Source: Collimonas silvisoli (lineage in GTDB: Bacteria; Pseudomonadota; Gammaproteobacteria; Burkholderiales; Burkholderiaceae_D). Taken from it: 47,957 nt of DNA. Position 1 is the stretch's first letter. Each line of letters starts with the position of its first letter. The stretch spans positions 1-47,957 of the forward strand of contig NZ_JAGQEG010000039.1 in assembly GCF_018305005.1 (NCBI RefSeq), read 5' to 3'. The translations under genes were made by a program, and so were the position numbers. Below the pieces are notes generated by a model. It saw only the letters and a list, made by a program, of their open reading frames with translations. It ran no database searches and was not told the DNA's origin. This document shows, piece after piece, positions 26,037 through 35,330 of the stretch.

Positions 26037-29000
26037 GGTGTCTGCGCGTAATGGATTCAAGACTCAACCGCCTGGCCAACTCGCGGCCGATATGCGCCAA
26101 CGGCGCCGGCTTGCTCATGCCGATATGCGTGCTGTCGATATCGATGCGCTCCATGCGGCCTTGCACATAGGGCTTCCAGCCCAGCCAGTCGGGTGCTTCG
26201 GGGGTACGGCGGGAGGCATGGAAAAACAGCAGATCGCCGTGGTAAGGCTGATGCCGCAAATCGCGATACTGCAACATGCCGTGCAAGGCGCTCTTTACCA
26301 ATCGCGCCAGGTGCGCCTCATCGGAGCCGGCCAAGGTGCTGTCCGGCTGTTTGAAACGGGCCAGCATGGCTTCATGCGACAGCGCCTGGCCGTCGGCGTC
26401 CAGCGGCGAAGCGCCGATCACGTCGAGCAAGGTCAGCAGCGCATCGCGTTCTTGCGGTTCCGGTTGGCCTTGCCAGATATCGCTCGGATAGGCGTCCATC
26501 ATCGCCAGCAGGGCCACCGTTTCACCGGCCTGTTGCAGCTTGACCGCCATTGCATGGGCGATGCCGCCGCCGGACGACCAGCCAAGCAGGCGATACGGCC
26601 CGTGTGCCTGCACACTGCGCAGCAAGGCCAAGTAGGCATCCACCTGAGCTTCAACTCTGGTAGGGGCTTCGCCGCTGATGCCGATGGCTTGCAAACCGTA
26701 GATAGGGGTATCCGGCAGTTGCATGGTGAGACCCAGATAACACCAGGCCAAGCCTTCTGCCGGGTGCACGCAAAACAGCGCCGGCGACTGGCTGGCGCCG
26801 CGCTGGATCAGCAGCAGCGGTGCAAATTCGGAACCGGCGGCGGCTGGCGGCGGCGAATGGCCGGCCAGCGCGCTCAAGGACTGCGCCAGCGCCGCCACGG
26901 TGCGATGACGGAACAAGGCCGATACCGCGATCTCGCGCTGCAAGGCAATGCCGAGCCGGTTGGCGACCTGGATCACCTGCAAGGATTTGCCGCCGAGGGC
27001 AAAAAAATCGTCCGCCGGGCTTAAATCGCTCACCCCCAATACTTCGCGCCAGACCGCCATCACGGTTTGTTCCAGCTTGCTGGCGACGACATTGGATTGA
27101 TCTTCGGCAGTGATGGTCATCGGCGACAGCTCGCGCAGCGCCTTGCGGTCTATCTTGCCGTTGACGTTGCGCGGCAATTTCGGCAGCGCCGGATAACTGC
27201 CGGGAATCGCCGCCGCTGGCAAATGCCGGGCCAGGAAATCGCGCCAGATGGCCGCTGTCGGCAAGCTTTGGTCGCTGACAACGAACGCCACCAAACGTTT
27301 GCCGCCACTGGCGAGCGGCTGCGCCACCACCGCGACTTCGCGCACGCCCGGATACAACAGCATGGCCGCTTCGATTTCCAGCGGATCGATGCGATGGCCG
27401 CTGAGTTTGAACTCATCGTCCAGGCGTCCCAGATAGCGCAATTCGCCATCGCCGCCCAGCAGCGCGCGGTCGCCGGTGCGGTAGGCATTGCATGGCGCCG
27501 AGTGTCCTGGCAACCCATCCAGTTGCACAAAACGTTCTGCGGTCAACGCCGCTCGTCCCAGATAGCCAAGCGCCAAAGCGCCGCCCATCAGGCATAACTC
27601 GCCAGCCTCGCCGCACATCACCGGACGCATCTCAGCGTCGACCACGGCAATCTCGACGCCCGCCAGCGGCCGCCCGATCGGCACCGTATCGCCATCGAAA
27701 TCAATCGCCCCGGGTCCGGCCAGCTCTGCCGTAGTGCAAATCACCGTGGCTTCAGTCGGCCCATAGGTATTCAGCAATTGCACATGCGGCGCTACCGCTG
27801 CACGCCAGCGCGCCACTCGTTCGGCCAAGGCTGCCTCACCGCCGATGATGAGCAGCCGCACGTTGTCCGGCAGCGCGGCCTCGTGCTGGCTGATGCAAAA
27901 ACTGAGTTCGTGCCAGAAAGCGGTCGGCAAATCCATCACGCTGATGCGCAGCCGCTCGCATGCCTGCAAGAAACGCGGCAGCGATTCCAGCATCTCTTCG
28001 TTACGCAAAATCAAGCTCGCGCCGGCGCACAGTGTCAGGAAGATTTCTTCCACGCTGGCGTCGAAATGCAAAGGCGAGAATTGCAACACCCGGTCGCTGG
28101 CGCTAATGCGGTAGCACGCCGTTGCGCCGGCCACAAAATGCGCCAGCGCAGCGCGGCCGACCATGACGCCGTTCGGCCGGCCGGTGGAACCGGAGGTATA
28201 GATCACGTAAGCCAGGGAATCCGCCGCGACCGCAACCGGTTCAAGCAAAGGCGCGACACCCGGCAGATTGTGGCTAACGCTGTCATCCAGACAAAGCAGC
28301 GGCGCGACCCCGTTTACCTTATCGGCGTGCAGGTGCAAACTCAGCACCAGCGCCGGTTGTGCATCTTCCAGCACCGCTGCGATGCGCAGCAGTGGGCCGT
28401 CCGGATCGAGCGGCACATAACCGCCGCCGGCCCACAGCACCGCCAGCATGGCCACCACGGTATCCGGCGCACGCGGCAGCAACAGCAGCACGCGGCTTTC
28501 CGGCAGTACGCCGTGAGCAAGCAAGACGGCGGCCAGCGCCTGCACTTGCGCCAGCAGTTCGGCATACGTCAGGGAGACGCCGTCCTGCGCTAACGCGATC
28601 TGCCGCGGCGTGCTGGCGGCATGCTTGCGCAAAGCATCGAGTACCGCTTCTGGCGCGGCGGGCAGCGGGCCGCCGGATAACACGGCCGGCTGCGTGGAGA
28701 TCGTGGCGGCTGTGCCGAGTAACGAGCTCAATGGCGTGGCGGTGTGGTGCGGCGCGTTCGCCAAAACATCCAAGGTCGCCAGCAAACTTGCATGCAAGGC
28801 GCTCAATGTGGCGCTATCGTAAGCATCCGGATTGGCTTCAAAATCCAGCCGCACGCCGTCGGCGCCGGGGGCAATGACAATCGACAGATCCTCAACCGGA
28901 CCGGCCGCGATCGGATGCGCAGTCGCCGCCAGTTGGCCGAACGCCAGCGGCCGGTCGAACGGCATCAGGTTGATCACCGGCCCGAACAGTCGCCGCGTGC

Positions 29001-30030
29001 CATCGTTCAGGCCGAGATCGTGTTTGAGTTGTTCATAGCGATAACGCTGATGCGGCCGTATTGCGCGCAGTTCAGTCATTACCTGCTGCGCCAGATGGTT
29101 CAGGCCAGCCTGGCTGTCTACCTGCAACCGCAAGGGCACGATATTCATCGCCATGCATGGCACGCTTAGCGCTGCCGAACCGAGCCGTCCCATCACCGGC
29201 AAACCAAGCGTGATCTCGCTGGCGGCGCTTTTCTGTTGCAGCCAGGCGGCGATGGCGGCAATCAGCCACGCCGTCCAATCGACCCCGGCGGCACTAGCCG
29301 CGACGTGCCAGCGCTGCAAGGCAGCAGCCGACAAATTGCCGCGCTGGCGCCGCACGCCATGTGCCACCGGCATTGCCGGCCCCAGCAGCACAGGCGGTGG
29401 CGCGTCTTTCAGACGCGTACGCCAGAATTCCCGATCTCGTTCATAGGCAGCGGAAGAAAGATAGAGCTGATCTTCGGCAATTACCGGCGCCAATGCGCTC
29501 GGGCGCGCCGGCGGCAAGCCGCTGCCCGCGATGCGCGCCGAATACAGATCGGCCACCCGCTGCGCCAGCAAGGCGTAGCCGAAGCCATCCAGCGCCACGT
29601 GATGCACCCGCAAATACCACAGCATGCGCTCAGCGCCAAGCTGCAATAGCGCGCTGGCAAACAAAGGGCCGTGCGCCAGATCGGCGGTTTGCAGCAGGTC
29701 AGCCTGCATCCAACGCTGCGCTGCTTCGAATGGCGCCGCTGCAGCGCTGAAATCCAGCCGTTGCAAGCTCCAGCCAGAATCTGGCGCAGGCGTTTGCCAG
29801 ACATTTTTGCCGTCGCTGGCATAGCGTTGATGCAAAGCGTCGCACTCTGCTATCATCTGGCTCAACGCCGCCGCGAATGCTGCCTGATCCAGCACGCCGC
29901 GCAGCTCAACCGCTTCGGCGGTCCAGTAAGCCGGGCTGCCGGCGTCGAGTTGCTGCCCCAGCCAGATACCGTATTGTGCGGCCGACAGCGGTAATGGCTC
30001 CGCCAGCTCTTGCATCTGGGCGATTCCCAT
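26029..30030 (-). CDS. Non-ribosomal peptide synthetase, EntF-like (C-A-T-TE), predicted basic amino acid
   Basis: The product has 1,333 residues, EntF-sized. Domains: condensation about 10-430 with HHVALDG at 143-149; adenylation about 455-965 with YTSGSTGRPNG (611-621), YGPTE (756-760) and NGKIDRKAL; thiolation about 980-1050 with the phosphopantetheine Ser in GGKS (1016); thioesterase about 1070-1325 with GWSSG (Ser 1152). The pocket residues, aligned to the standard ten positions, are D657, A658, E661, D700, I728, G730, T755, V763, I764, K959. This differs from the EntF serine code (D-V-W-H...). Two acids at positions 239 and 278 favour Lys, Orn or Arg. It should condense DHB from EntB onto that residue and release an amide-linked catecholate. 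No MbtH-like gene is nearby. Confidence 0.93.
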   Translation of the reverse strand: MGIAQMQELAEPLPLSAAQYGIWLGQQLDAGSPAYWTAEAVELRGVLDQAAFAAALSQMIAECDALHQRYASDGKNVWQTPAPDSGWSLQRLDFSAAAAPFEAAQRWMQADLLQTADLAHGPLFASALLQLGAERMLWYLRVHHVALDGFGYALLAQRVADLYSARIAGSGLPPARPSALAPVIAEDQLYLSSAAYERDREFWRTRLKDAPPPVLLGPAMPVAHGVRRQRGNLSAAALQRWHVAASAAGVDWTAWLIAAIAAWLQQKSAASEITLGLPVMGRLGSAALSVPCMAMNIVPLRLQVDSQAGLNHLAQQVMTELRAIRPHQRYRYEQLKHDLGLNDGTRRLFGPVINLMPFDRPLAFGQLAATAHPIAAGPVEDLSIVIAPGADGVRLDFEANPDAYDSATLSALHASLLATLDVLANAPHHTATPLSSLLGTAATISTQPAVLSGGPLPAAPEAVLDALRKHAASTPRQIALAQDGVSLTYAELLAQVQALAAVLLAHGVLPESRVLLLLPRAPDTVVAMLAVLWAGGGYVPLDPDGPLLRIAAVLEDAQPALVLSLHLHADKVNGVAPLLCLDDSVSHNLPGVAPLLEPVAVAADSLAYVIYTSGSTGRPNGVMVGRAALAHFVAGATACYRISASDRVLQFSPLHFDASVEEIFLTLCAGASLILRNEEMLESLPRFLQACERLRISVMDLPTAFWHELSFCISQHEAALPDNVRLLIIGGEAALAERVARWRAAVAPHVQLLNTYGPTEATVICTTAELAGPGAIDFDGDTVPIGRPLAGVEIAVVDAEMRPVMCGEAGELCLMGGALALGYLGRAALTAERFVQLDGLPGHSAPCNAYRTGDRALLGGDGELRYLGRLDDEFKLSGHRIDPLEIEAAMLLYPGVREVAVVAQPLASGGKRLVAFVVSDQSLPTAAIWRDFLARHLPAAAIPGSYPALPKLPRNVNGKIDRKALRELSPMTITAEDQSNVVASKLEQTVMAVWREVLGVSDLSPADDFFALGGKSLQVIQVANRLGIALQREIAVSALFRHRTVAALAQSLSALAGHSPPPAAAGSEFAPLLLIQRGASQSPALFCVHPAEGLAWCYLGLTMQLPDTPIYGLQAIGISGEAPTRVEAQVDAYLALLRSVQAHGPYRLLGWSSGGGIAHAMAVKLQQAGETVALLAMMDAYPSDIWQGQPEPQERDALLTLLDVIGASPLDADGQALSHEAMLARFKQPDSTLAGSDEAHLARLVKSALHGMLQYRDLRHQPYHGDLLFFHASRRTPEAPDWLGWKPYVQGRMERIDIDSTHIGMSKPAPLAHIGRELARRLSLESITRRHHE

Positions 30031-30915
30031 TCAATGGCTCCGCGACGCAGCGAGCAAATTCCACCAGTCCGCCAGCGTCGGCCGCTCGGCCAGATCGACG
30101 AAAGTGGCGCTAGCGCCGCCACGCCGCCAACGCTCGACCAGGCTCATCAAACGGATCGAATCAAGGCCGACGTGCAGCAAGTTATCGTCGATCCGCAAAT
30201 CGGTAACCGGCATTTGCATCAATTGCGCCACCTCTGCTTGCAGTGCCGCCAGGCTGGCCGGCAGACTGACTGCGACAGCCGGTTGCAAGGCGCTGACGAC
30301 GTTATCCGTATGGGTGACCACGCCGCAGCGTTGCGACACATAGTCCAACGCCATCGCATGCTGTTCGGCGGAGAAATCGGCCAGGGCGTCGCCCACCAGA
30401 AGCGCTTGCACATCGTGCATGAAGGCGTCCGCACTGGTCATCAGGCAGCCGATGTGGGCGTAGACGCCGCATACAATCAATTGATCGCGGCCCTGCTGCT
30501 GCATGCGCTGCAACAGATCGCTGCGCACAAAAGCGCTGTAGCGCCATTTGGTCAGCACCGTGTCTTGCGCACGCGGCGCCAAGGCGGCAACCACTGGCGC
30601 CCGCCGCGGTCGCGCAGTCAGCCCCGGCCCCCACCATGCCTGCAGCAGGCCGCGCTGCTCGGGTGCTTGTTGCGCCGGCTGAGCGGTATACACCACCGGC
30701 ACGCCGGCAGCATCGCAAGCATCGCGCAGGCGTTTGATATGTTCGATCAAGGCGGGTATCGGCGCGGCCTGGACATCGTAGAAATCGAGAAAATACTCTT
30801 GCATATCGTGAATCAGCAACACCGCGCGCGCCGGGTCCGGAGCCCAGTCGACACGATTGGTCGGCATGGCGCTAACGGCGGGCATTGGATAAGAGGGAAT
30901 TTTTGGAATGCTCAT
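30031..30915 (-). CDS. entB: Isochorismatase / aryl carrier protein
   Basis: The product has 294 residues with two functions. The N-terminal isochorismatase converts isochorismate to 2,3-dihydro-2,3-dihydroxybenzoate; it shows LLIHDMQEYF (Asp 37), LTKWRYSAF (Lys 123) and GVYAHIGCLMTSADAF. The C-terminal aryl carrier domain (about 220-290) carries the phosphopantetheine site VGLDSIRL (Ser 253), loaded with DHB by EntE. Its stop is directly followed by the NRPS start (TGAATG). No 4'-phosphopantetheinyl transferase gene is in the window. The 37-base gap from entE is the only non-overlapping junction among the synthesis genes and has no clear ribosome binding site. Confidence 0.95.
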   Translation of the reverse strand: MSIPKIPSYPMPAVSAMPTNRVDWAPDPARAVLLIHDMQEYFLDFYDVQAAPIPALIEHIKRLRDACDAAGVPVVYTAQPAQQAPEQRGLLQAWWGPGLTARPRRAPVVAALAPRAQDTVLTKWRYSAFVRSDLLQRMQQQGRDQLIVCGVYAHIGCLMTSADAFMHDVQALLVGDALADFSAEQHAMALDYVSQRCGVVTHTDNVVSALQPAVAVSLPASLAALQAEVAQLMQMPVTDLRIDDNLLHVGLDSIRLMSLVERWRRGGASATFVDLAERPTLADWWNLLAASRSH

Positions 30916-30952
30916 AAAGATAATTTTTGGTAAGTAGTGTTAAGTGAGTGAG

Positions 30953-32620
30953 TTAGAGGCTCTTCCCTGCACTGGCCAACTGCTCCGCGATGCGTTCGCG
31001 CAGCACACGTTTATTGACCTTGCCGACGCCGGTTTTCGGGAAACGATCGATGAACTCGATCCGGTCCGGGATCTTGTATTGGGCAATGCCGCGCTCACGC
31101 AGGAAATTGTTCAGCTCCAGCGCTCTTGGCACTACGCCACGCGGAATCACAAAGGCGCAGCTGCGCTCGCCCAGATAGGCGTCCGGCATGGAAACCAGCG
31201 CCACGTCATGGACATTCGGGTGCGCCAGCAAATGGTTTTCGACTTCATCGGCAGCCACTTTGTCGCCGCCGCGATTGATCTGATCCTTGGCCCGGCCCTC
31301 GACCACCAGATGGCCGGACGGCAGCTGCGACACCAGATCGCCGGTGCGGTAAAAACCATCGGCGGTGAAGGCGCGGGCGTTGTGTTCTTCGGCCTTGTAA
31401 TAACCGCGTATGGTGTACGGCCCGCGCGTCAGCAAGTGGCCGACCTCGCCGGGAGTCACATCGCGATCTTCGTCATCCACCACGCGCACCTCATCGGCGG
31501 CGGAAATAGCGCGGCCCTGGGTGCCGACAATTAGTTGCTCCGGATCGTCGTGACGGGTGTAGTTGACCAATCCCTCGGCCATGCCGAATACCTGTTGCAG
31601 GGAGCAACCCAGCACCGGACCCACCCGCTGCGCTACCTCGGCGGTGAATTTGGCACCGCCTACCTGCAGCAATTGCAGGCTGCTCAAATCGTGGCCGCCG
31701 CCGGCACGCTCATTGACACGATTATTGACAGCGTCCAGCCAGACCATCGCCAGCGGCGGCACCAGTGCCGTCAGGGTGACGCGCTCGGCCTCGATCAGCG
31801 GGAAAGCATCGTCCGGGCTAGCGCGCCGCGCCATCACCACACAACCGCCGGCATATAGTACGCCGAAGCTGCCGGGCGAACTCAGCGTGAAATTATGCGC
31901 CACCGGCAATGCGCACAAGTAGATGCTGTCCGCTGTCAGGCCGCAGATTTCCGCGCTGGCGCGGATGCTGTACAGGTAGTCGTCAGGAGTGCGTGGAATC
32001 AACTTGGGCAAACCGGTGCTGCCGCCCGAGAGCTGCAGGAAGGCGACGTCGTCCGGACGCGCTTCAGCGAAGGTTTGCGGTTGATCGTACAAACTATCGA
32101 GTGCGCAAAATTCCTCTGCTTGTCCGACCACGATGATGTGCTGCAGACCAGGCTGCTCGGCACGGACCTGGCGCGCCAGCTGGCGATAATCGAAACCGCC
32201 GTCCTGGTCGGCAATCACATAGGCCGTGGCCTCGGCATGGGCGCAGAAATAACTGATTTCGGCACGCCGGTGCGGCGGCAGCGCGAACACCGGTATCGCA
32301 CCCAGGCGGAATAATGCGAAACACACGGCGAAAAATTCGGCGATGTTGGGCAACTGCACCACCACCCTGTCGCGCGGGCGTATGCCGATTCGGGCAAAAC
32401 CTGCGGCCAGTTGATCGCTGCGCTGATCCAGCTCGGCATAAGTCCAGCGCCGCACACCGCATACCAGCGCCAGCCGTGCCGGATATTGCTGCGCCCGCGC
32501 CCGCAGTATGGCGCCGAAAGTCTCGCCAGTCCAGTAACCGGCGGCGCGGTAATGCGCGGCGGCTTGCTGCGGCCAAGGTGTAAATCCGGGCAAATATTCA
32601 GGTAGATCAGCGTTGCTCAT
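30953..32620 (-). CDS. entE: 2,3-dihydroxybenzoate-AMP ligase
   Basis: The product has 555 residues; the start at 32620 ([17 protein letters not shown]) overlaps the entC stop by four bases and matches the family N-terminus, so the 61-residue upstream extension is rejected. It activates DHB with ATP and loads it onto EntB. Motifs: [17 protein letters not shown] (A3 core), [13 protein letters not shown] in the aryl pocket, FYRTGDLV, and [14 protein letters not shown]. The C-terminus ends [17 protein letters not shown] with the catalytic Lys region. Confidence 0.95.
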   Translation of the reverse strand: MSNADLPEYLPGFTPWPQQAAAHYRAAGYWTGETFGAILRARAQQYPARLALVCGVRRWTYAELDQRSDQLAAGFARIGIRPRDRVVVQLPNIAEFFAVCFALFRLGAIPVFALPPHRRAEISYFCAHAEATAYVIADQDGGFDYRQLARQVRAEQPGLQHIIVVGQAEEFCALDSLYDQPQTFAEARPDDVAFLQLSGGSTGLPKLIPRTPDDYLYSIRASAEICGLTADSIYLCALPVAHNFTLSSPGSFGVLYAGGCVVMARRASPDDAFPLIEAERVTLTALVPPLAMVWLDAVNNRVNERAGGGHDLSSLQLLQVGGAKFTAEVAQRVGPVLGCSLQQVFGMAEGLVNYTRHDDPEQLIVGTQGRAISAADEVRVVDDEDRDVTPGEVGHLLTRGPYTIRGYYKAEEHNARAFTADGFYRTGDLVSQLPSGHLVVEGRAKDQINRGGDKVAADEVENHLLAHPNVHDVALVSMPDAYLGERSCAFVIPRGVVPRALELNNFLRERGIAQYKIPDRIEFIDRFPKTGVGKVNKRVLRERIAEQLASAGKSL

Positions 32621-33861
32621 TGCCCTGCCTCGACTTGATCTTCCAACATCAGCTCCAGATTCATCGCCGCCAGCATGGTGCGCAGCTTGCCCGAGGTTTC
32701 CAGCAATTCCAGCTGCGGTTCGGAACCGGCAACGATGCCGGCGCCGGCATACAGCGTTGCACTGTGGGCGCCGACTTCGGCGCAGCGCAGAGTTACCGCC
32801 CACTCGCCGTCGCCGTGGTTATCGCACCAGCCGACCAGGCCGGCGAAATAGCGGCGGTCGAAACCTTCCGTATCGGCGATGAATCTGCGCGCGGCAGCGG
32901 TCGGATGGCCGCATACTGCCGGCGTCGGGTGCAACGCCAGCGCCACTTCCAGCGAGGTGGTGGTGAGATCGGCCAGTTCGCCGCGGATTTCCGTGCCCAG
33001 ATGCCACATGGTCGGCGTCGCCAGCAGACTGGGGGCGCTCGGAACCCGCAAGGTTTTACAGTAGGGGCGCAAGGCGGCGGCAACCGCATCAACTACCAGT
33101 GCGTGCTCATGCAAATCCTTGACGGAGCGCAGCAAAGCGTCTGCGCGACGGCGGTCTTCCGCCGCATCGGCGCTGCGCGGAATCGATCCCGCCAGCGGAT
33201 GGGAAACCAGTTCCTTGCCGTAGCGCGCCAGCAGCAGCTCGGGGCTGGCGCCAATCAAGGTACGTCGCTCGGACTGCGCAGCGGCGCGCTCGGCGGCCAG
33301 ATCGATGGCGAAGGTATAGCCGTGTAAATTACGCGCCGCCAGGCGATGCAGCAAGGCCGGAACTTCGATCTGCGCATCCAGGGTGAGCGAGCGCGAGAGT
33401 ACCGTTTTTTCGAACTCGCCATTGCGAATCTGCGCCAGCGCGCTACGCACATTGCTGCGATATGCCTCCGGCGCAGGTTGCATCAATGGCGCTGCCGACA
33501 AGTTCTCCCCGGCCGGTTTTGCGGCAGGACTCAGAGCCGCTACTGCGCTATCCATGCCCGTGCCGCTGATCAGTTTTTGCGGCATGAACAGGTGAGCCGG
33601 CGCCGAACCCGCGTCCATGCGAAATGGCAGCGCGCCCATCAACACTGGCGCCGGCTGCCCTTCCAGTTCTGCATTCTTAAGATATTGCGCCGCCATGACG
33701 GCCAGCTGATTAGGGTCACATGGCGGCAATACGGCTTTGATTCCATAGGCTAGCAGGCTACGCCTGGGTGAGGAGAAAAAGGTGGCGCCTGTTTGATATT
33801 GCTGCAGCAAATCTGTAGCGCTGACTTGCTTCAGAAATGCATGGTGGAGTCTGTCGTTCAC
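32617..33861 (-). CDS. entC: Isochorismate synthase
   Basis: The product has 414 residues from GTG 33861, preceded by GAGGACC. It converts chorismate to isochorismate, the entry step to DHB. Family signatures run in order: [15 protein letters not shown] (about 150), [28 protein letters not shown] (about 205-235), [49 protein letters not shown] and [20 protein letters not shown]. First gene of the ent/fep operon, reading from the Fur-box region. Confidence 0.95.
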   Translation of the reverse strand: MNDRLHHAFLKQVSATDLLQQYQTGATFFSSPRRSLLAYGIKAVLPPCDPNQLAVMAAQYLKNAELEGQPAPVLMGALPFRMDAGSAPAHLFMPQKLISGTGMDSAVAALSPAAKPAGENLSAAPLMQPAPEAYRSNVRSALAQIRNGEFEKTVLSRSLTLDAQIEVPALLHRLAARNLHGYTFAIDLAAERAAAQSERRTLIGASPELLLARYGKELVSHPLAGSIPRSADAAEDRRRADALLRSVKDLHEHALVVDAVAAALRPYCKTLRVPSAPSLLATPTMWHLGTEIRGELADLTTTSLEVALALHPTPAVCGHPTAAARRFIADTEGFDRRYFAGLVGWCDNHGDGEWAVTLRCAEVGAHSATLYAGAGIVAGSEPQLELLETSGKLRTMLAAMNLELMLEDQVEAGQ

Positions 33862-33999
33862 GGTGATGGTCCTCGCAAGAATCGGGTAAGAATCGGATAA
33901 GAATCGTGTCGTGGCGTGGCATTCCGCTGGCCGAATGAATGGTCGCTCCGCTTGAAATCAAGACGGATCGCGCCGACGCCAAGCGAGCTCAAGAGGCAG

Positions 34000-34041
34000 A
34001 TGCAAATGAGCAAAGAGCAATTTATTGTAAATGCAAATGAG
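34000..34041 (+). repeat. Repeated 11-mer next to the Fur box
   Basis: ATGCAAATGAG occurs at 34000-34010 and again at 34031-34041, where it forms the first half of the Fur box. The centres are 31 bases apart, about three helical turns, so the distal copy could be a second, weaker Fur contact. Confidence 0.4.
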
Positions 34042-34053
34042 AATGATTTGCAA
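34024..34053 (-). promoter_or_regulatory. Candidate sigma-70 promoter of the ent/fep operon
   Basis: Reading leftward: -35 TTGCAA (34053-34048), 18-base spacer, -10 TACAAT (34029-34024). The Fur box lies across this spacer and -35, the expected arrangement for iron repression of entC onward. A weaker rightward pair for the DAHP synthase gene is TTGATT (34054-34059), 17 bases, TAATAT (34077-34082). Confidence 0.5.
34032..34052. promoter_or_regulatory. Fur box in the divergent ent / DAHP synthase region
   Basis: A 21-bp site with perfect arms TGCAAAT and ATTTGCA around GAGAATG, of the AATGAGAATGATT type common in proteobacterial Fur sites. It sits between the start of entC (minus) and the DAHP synthase gene (plus), so both transcripts could be repressed by one Fur complex. 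Confidence 0.75.
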
Positions 34054-34190
34054 TTGATTTATTGATGAAATGGAATTAATATCCAATCCAGCCATGAATT
34101 TCTCGCCGCTCTCGCCTCACCAAACGCCCGCATTCAAGGGCGCTATTGACCAAACCCCAATCTACCTACCGAACCCCTCCGAGCGCTCCC

Positions 34191-35330
34191 ATGAAAAGAG
34201 ATCAACTTGTCGTCGACGAAGAAAATTTTCTAAACCTTGCCGGCATCGATCCCATGCCCTCGCCTGCCGAACTGAGGGCGCAGTTGCCGCTCAGCGCGGT
34301 TGCCGCAGAAACAGTAGCCAGCGCCCGCCGTGTAGTCAGGAATATTCTGGAACGGCGCGATCCGCGCTTGCTGGTGGTGGTCGGTCCCTGCTCGATCCAC
34401 GATCCCGAGGCCGGCCTGGAATATGCGCGCCGCCTGCAGCAACTGGCCGCCGAACTGGCCGATACGCTCTACATCGTGATGCGCGTGTATTTCGAAAAAC
34501 CACGCACCAGCGTCGGCTGGAAAGGTTTGATCAACGATCCCGGCATGGATCAGTCGTTCCGCATCGAGGACGGCATGCACCTGGCGCGCCGCTTCCTGCT
34601 GCAAGTCAACCAGCTCGGCTTGCCGGCCGCGGCCGAAGCGCTTGATCCGGTCTCGCCGCATTACCTGGGCGAGCTGATCAGCTGGGTCGCGATCGGCGCC
34701 CGCACCACGGAATCGCAAACCCATCGCGAGATGTCGTCCGGCTTGCCGATGCCGGTCGGTTTCAAGAACGGTACCGATGGCAGTGTCGAAACGGCGGTGA
34801 ACGCCATCTTGTCGACCTCGCGTCCGCATGCCTTCCTCGGCATCGACAGCGATGGCCGCGCCGCCATCATCCGCACCCGCGGCAATCCGCACAGCCACCT
34901 GGTATTGCGCGGCGGCAGCGCCCGCCCCAACTACGATAGCGTCAGCGTCAACCTGGCCGAGCAAGCGCTGGCCAAGGCGCAGCTGGCTCCCAACATCGTC
35001 ATCGATTGCGCACACGGCAACTCTTACAAAAATCACGCACTGCAAGCAGCCGTGATGAGCGACCTGGTGCATCAGATATGCCAAGGCAATCGCAGCATCC
35101 TCGGCAGCATGATTGAAAGCTTCCTGGAACCCGGCAATCAGCCGATACCTGGCGATCTGTCGCAGCTGCGCTACGGCTGCTCGGTGACAGACCCATGCGT
35201 CGACTGGGAGAGCACCGCCGCCATGTTGCGGGCAGCGGCGGATGCCTTGCGCCACGTACTGCCCGGCCGAATTCCCGGCGCACACCTGACTGCGAACGCA
35301 GATACCTCATGTACCCTAAGAAAGCAATGA
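34191..35330 (+). CDS. aroG: 3-deoxy-7-phosphoheptulonate (DAHP) synthase, class I
   Basis: The product has 379 residues from ATG 34191; a TTG 45 bases upstream with AAGGG before it is an alternative. It joins phosphoenolpyruvate and erythrose 4-phosphate, the first step to chorismate. Motifs: VVVGPCSIHDPEAG (about 64-77), YFEKPRTSVGWKGLINDP (about 102-119), SWVAIGARTTESQTHRE (about 161-177), GFKNGTDG and IDCAHGNSYKN. Divergent from the ent operon across a Fur box, it is probably an iron-regulated copy dedicated to siderophore precursor supply. It ends with an unusual extension past the normal family end (HLTANADTSCTLRKQ) that overlaps the next gene. Confidence 0.92.
   Translation: MKRDQLVVDEENFLNLAGIDPMPSPAELRAQLPLSAVAAETVASARRVVRNILERRDPRLLVVVGPCSIHDPEAGLEYARRLQQLAAELADTLYIVMRVYFEKPRTSVGWKGLINDPGMDQSFRIEDGMHLARRFLLQVNQLGLPAAAEALDPVSPHYLGELISWVAIGARTTESQTHREMSSGLPMPVGFKNGTDGSVETAVNAILSTSRPHAFLGIDSDGRAAIIRTRGNPHSHLVLRGGSARPNYDSVSVNLAEQALAKAQLAPNIVIDCAHGNSYKNHALQAAVMSDLVHQICQGNRSILGSMIESFLEPGNQPIPGDLSQLRYGCSVTDPCVDWESTAAMLRAAADALRHVLPGRIPGAHLTANADTSCTLRKQ

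Noticed and set aside
26029-33861. Labelling the cluster simply as enterobactin synthesis.
   Set aside because: Gene order and sizes invite it, but the adenylation pocket residues differ from the serine code and no Fes esterase is present.
35195-35326. An N-terminal extension of the MFS exporter starting at 35195.
   Set aside because: It lies inside the DAHP synthase gene in another frame and has no membrane or signal character; ATG 35327 with an ATGA overlap is a better start.
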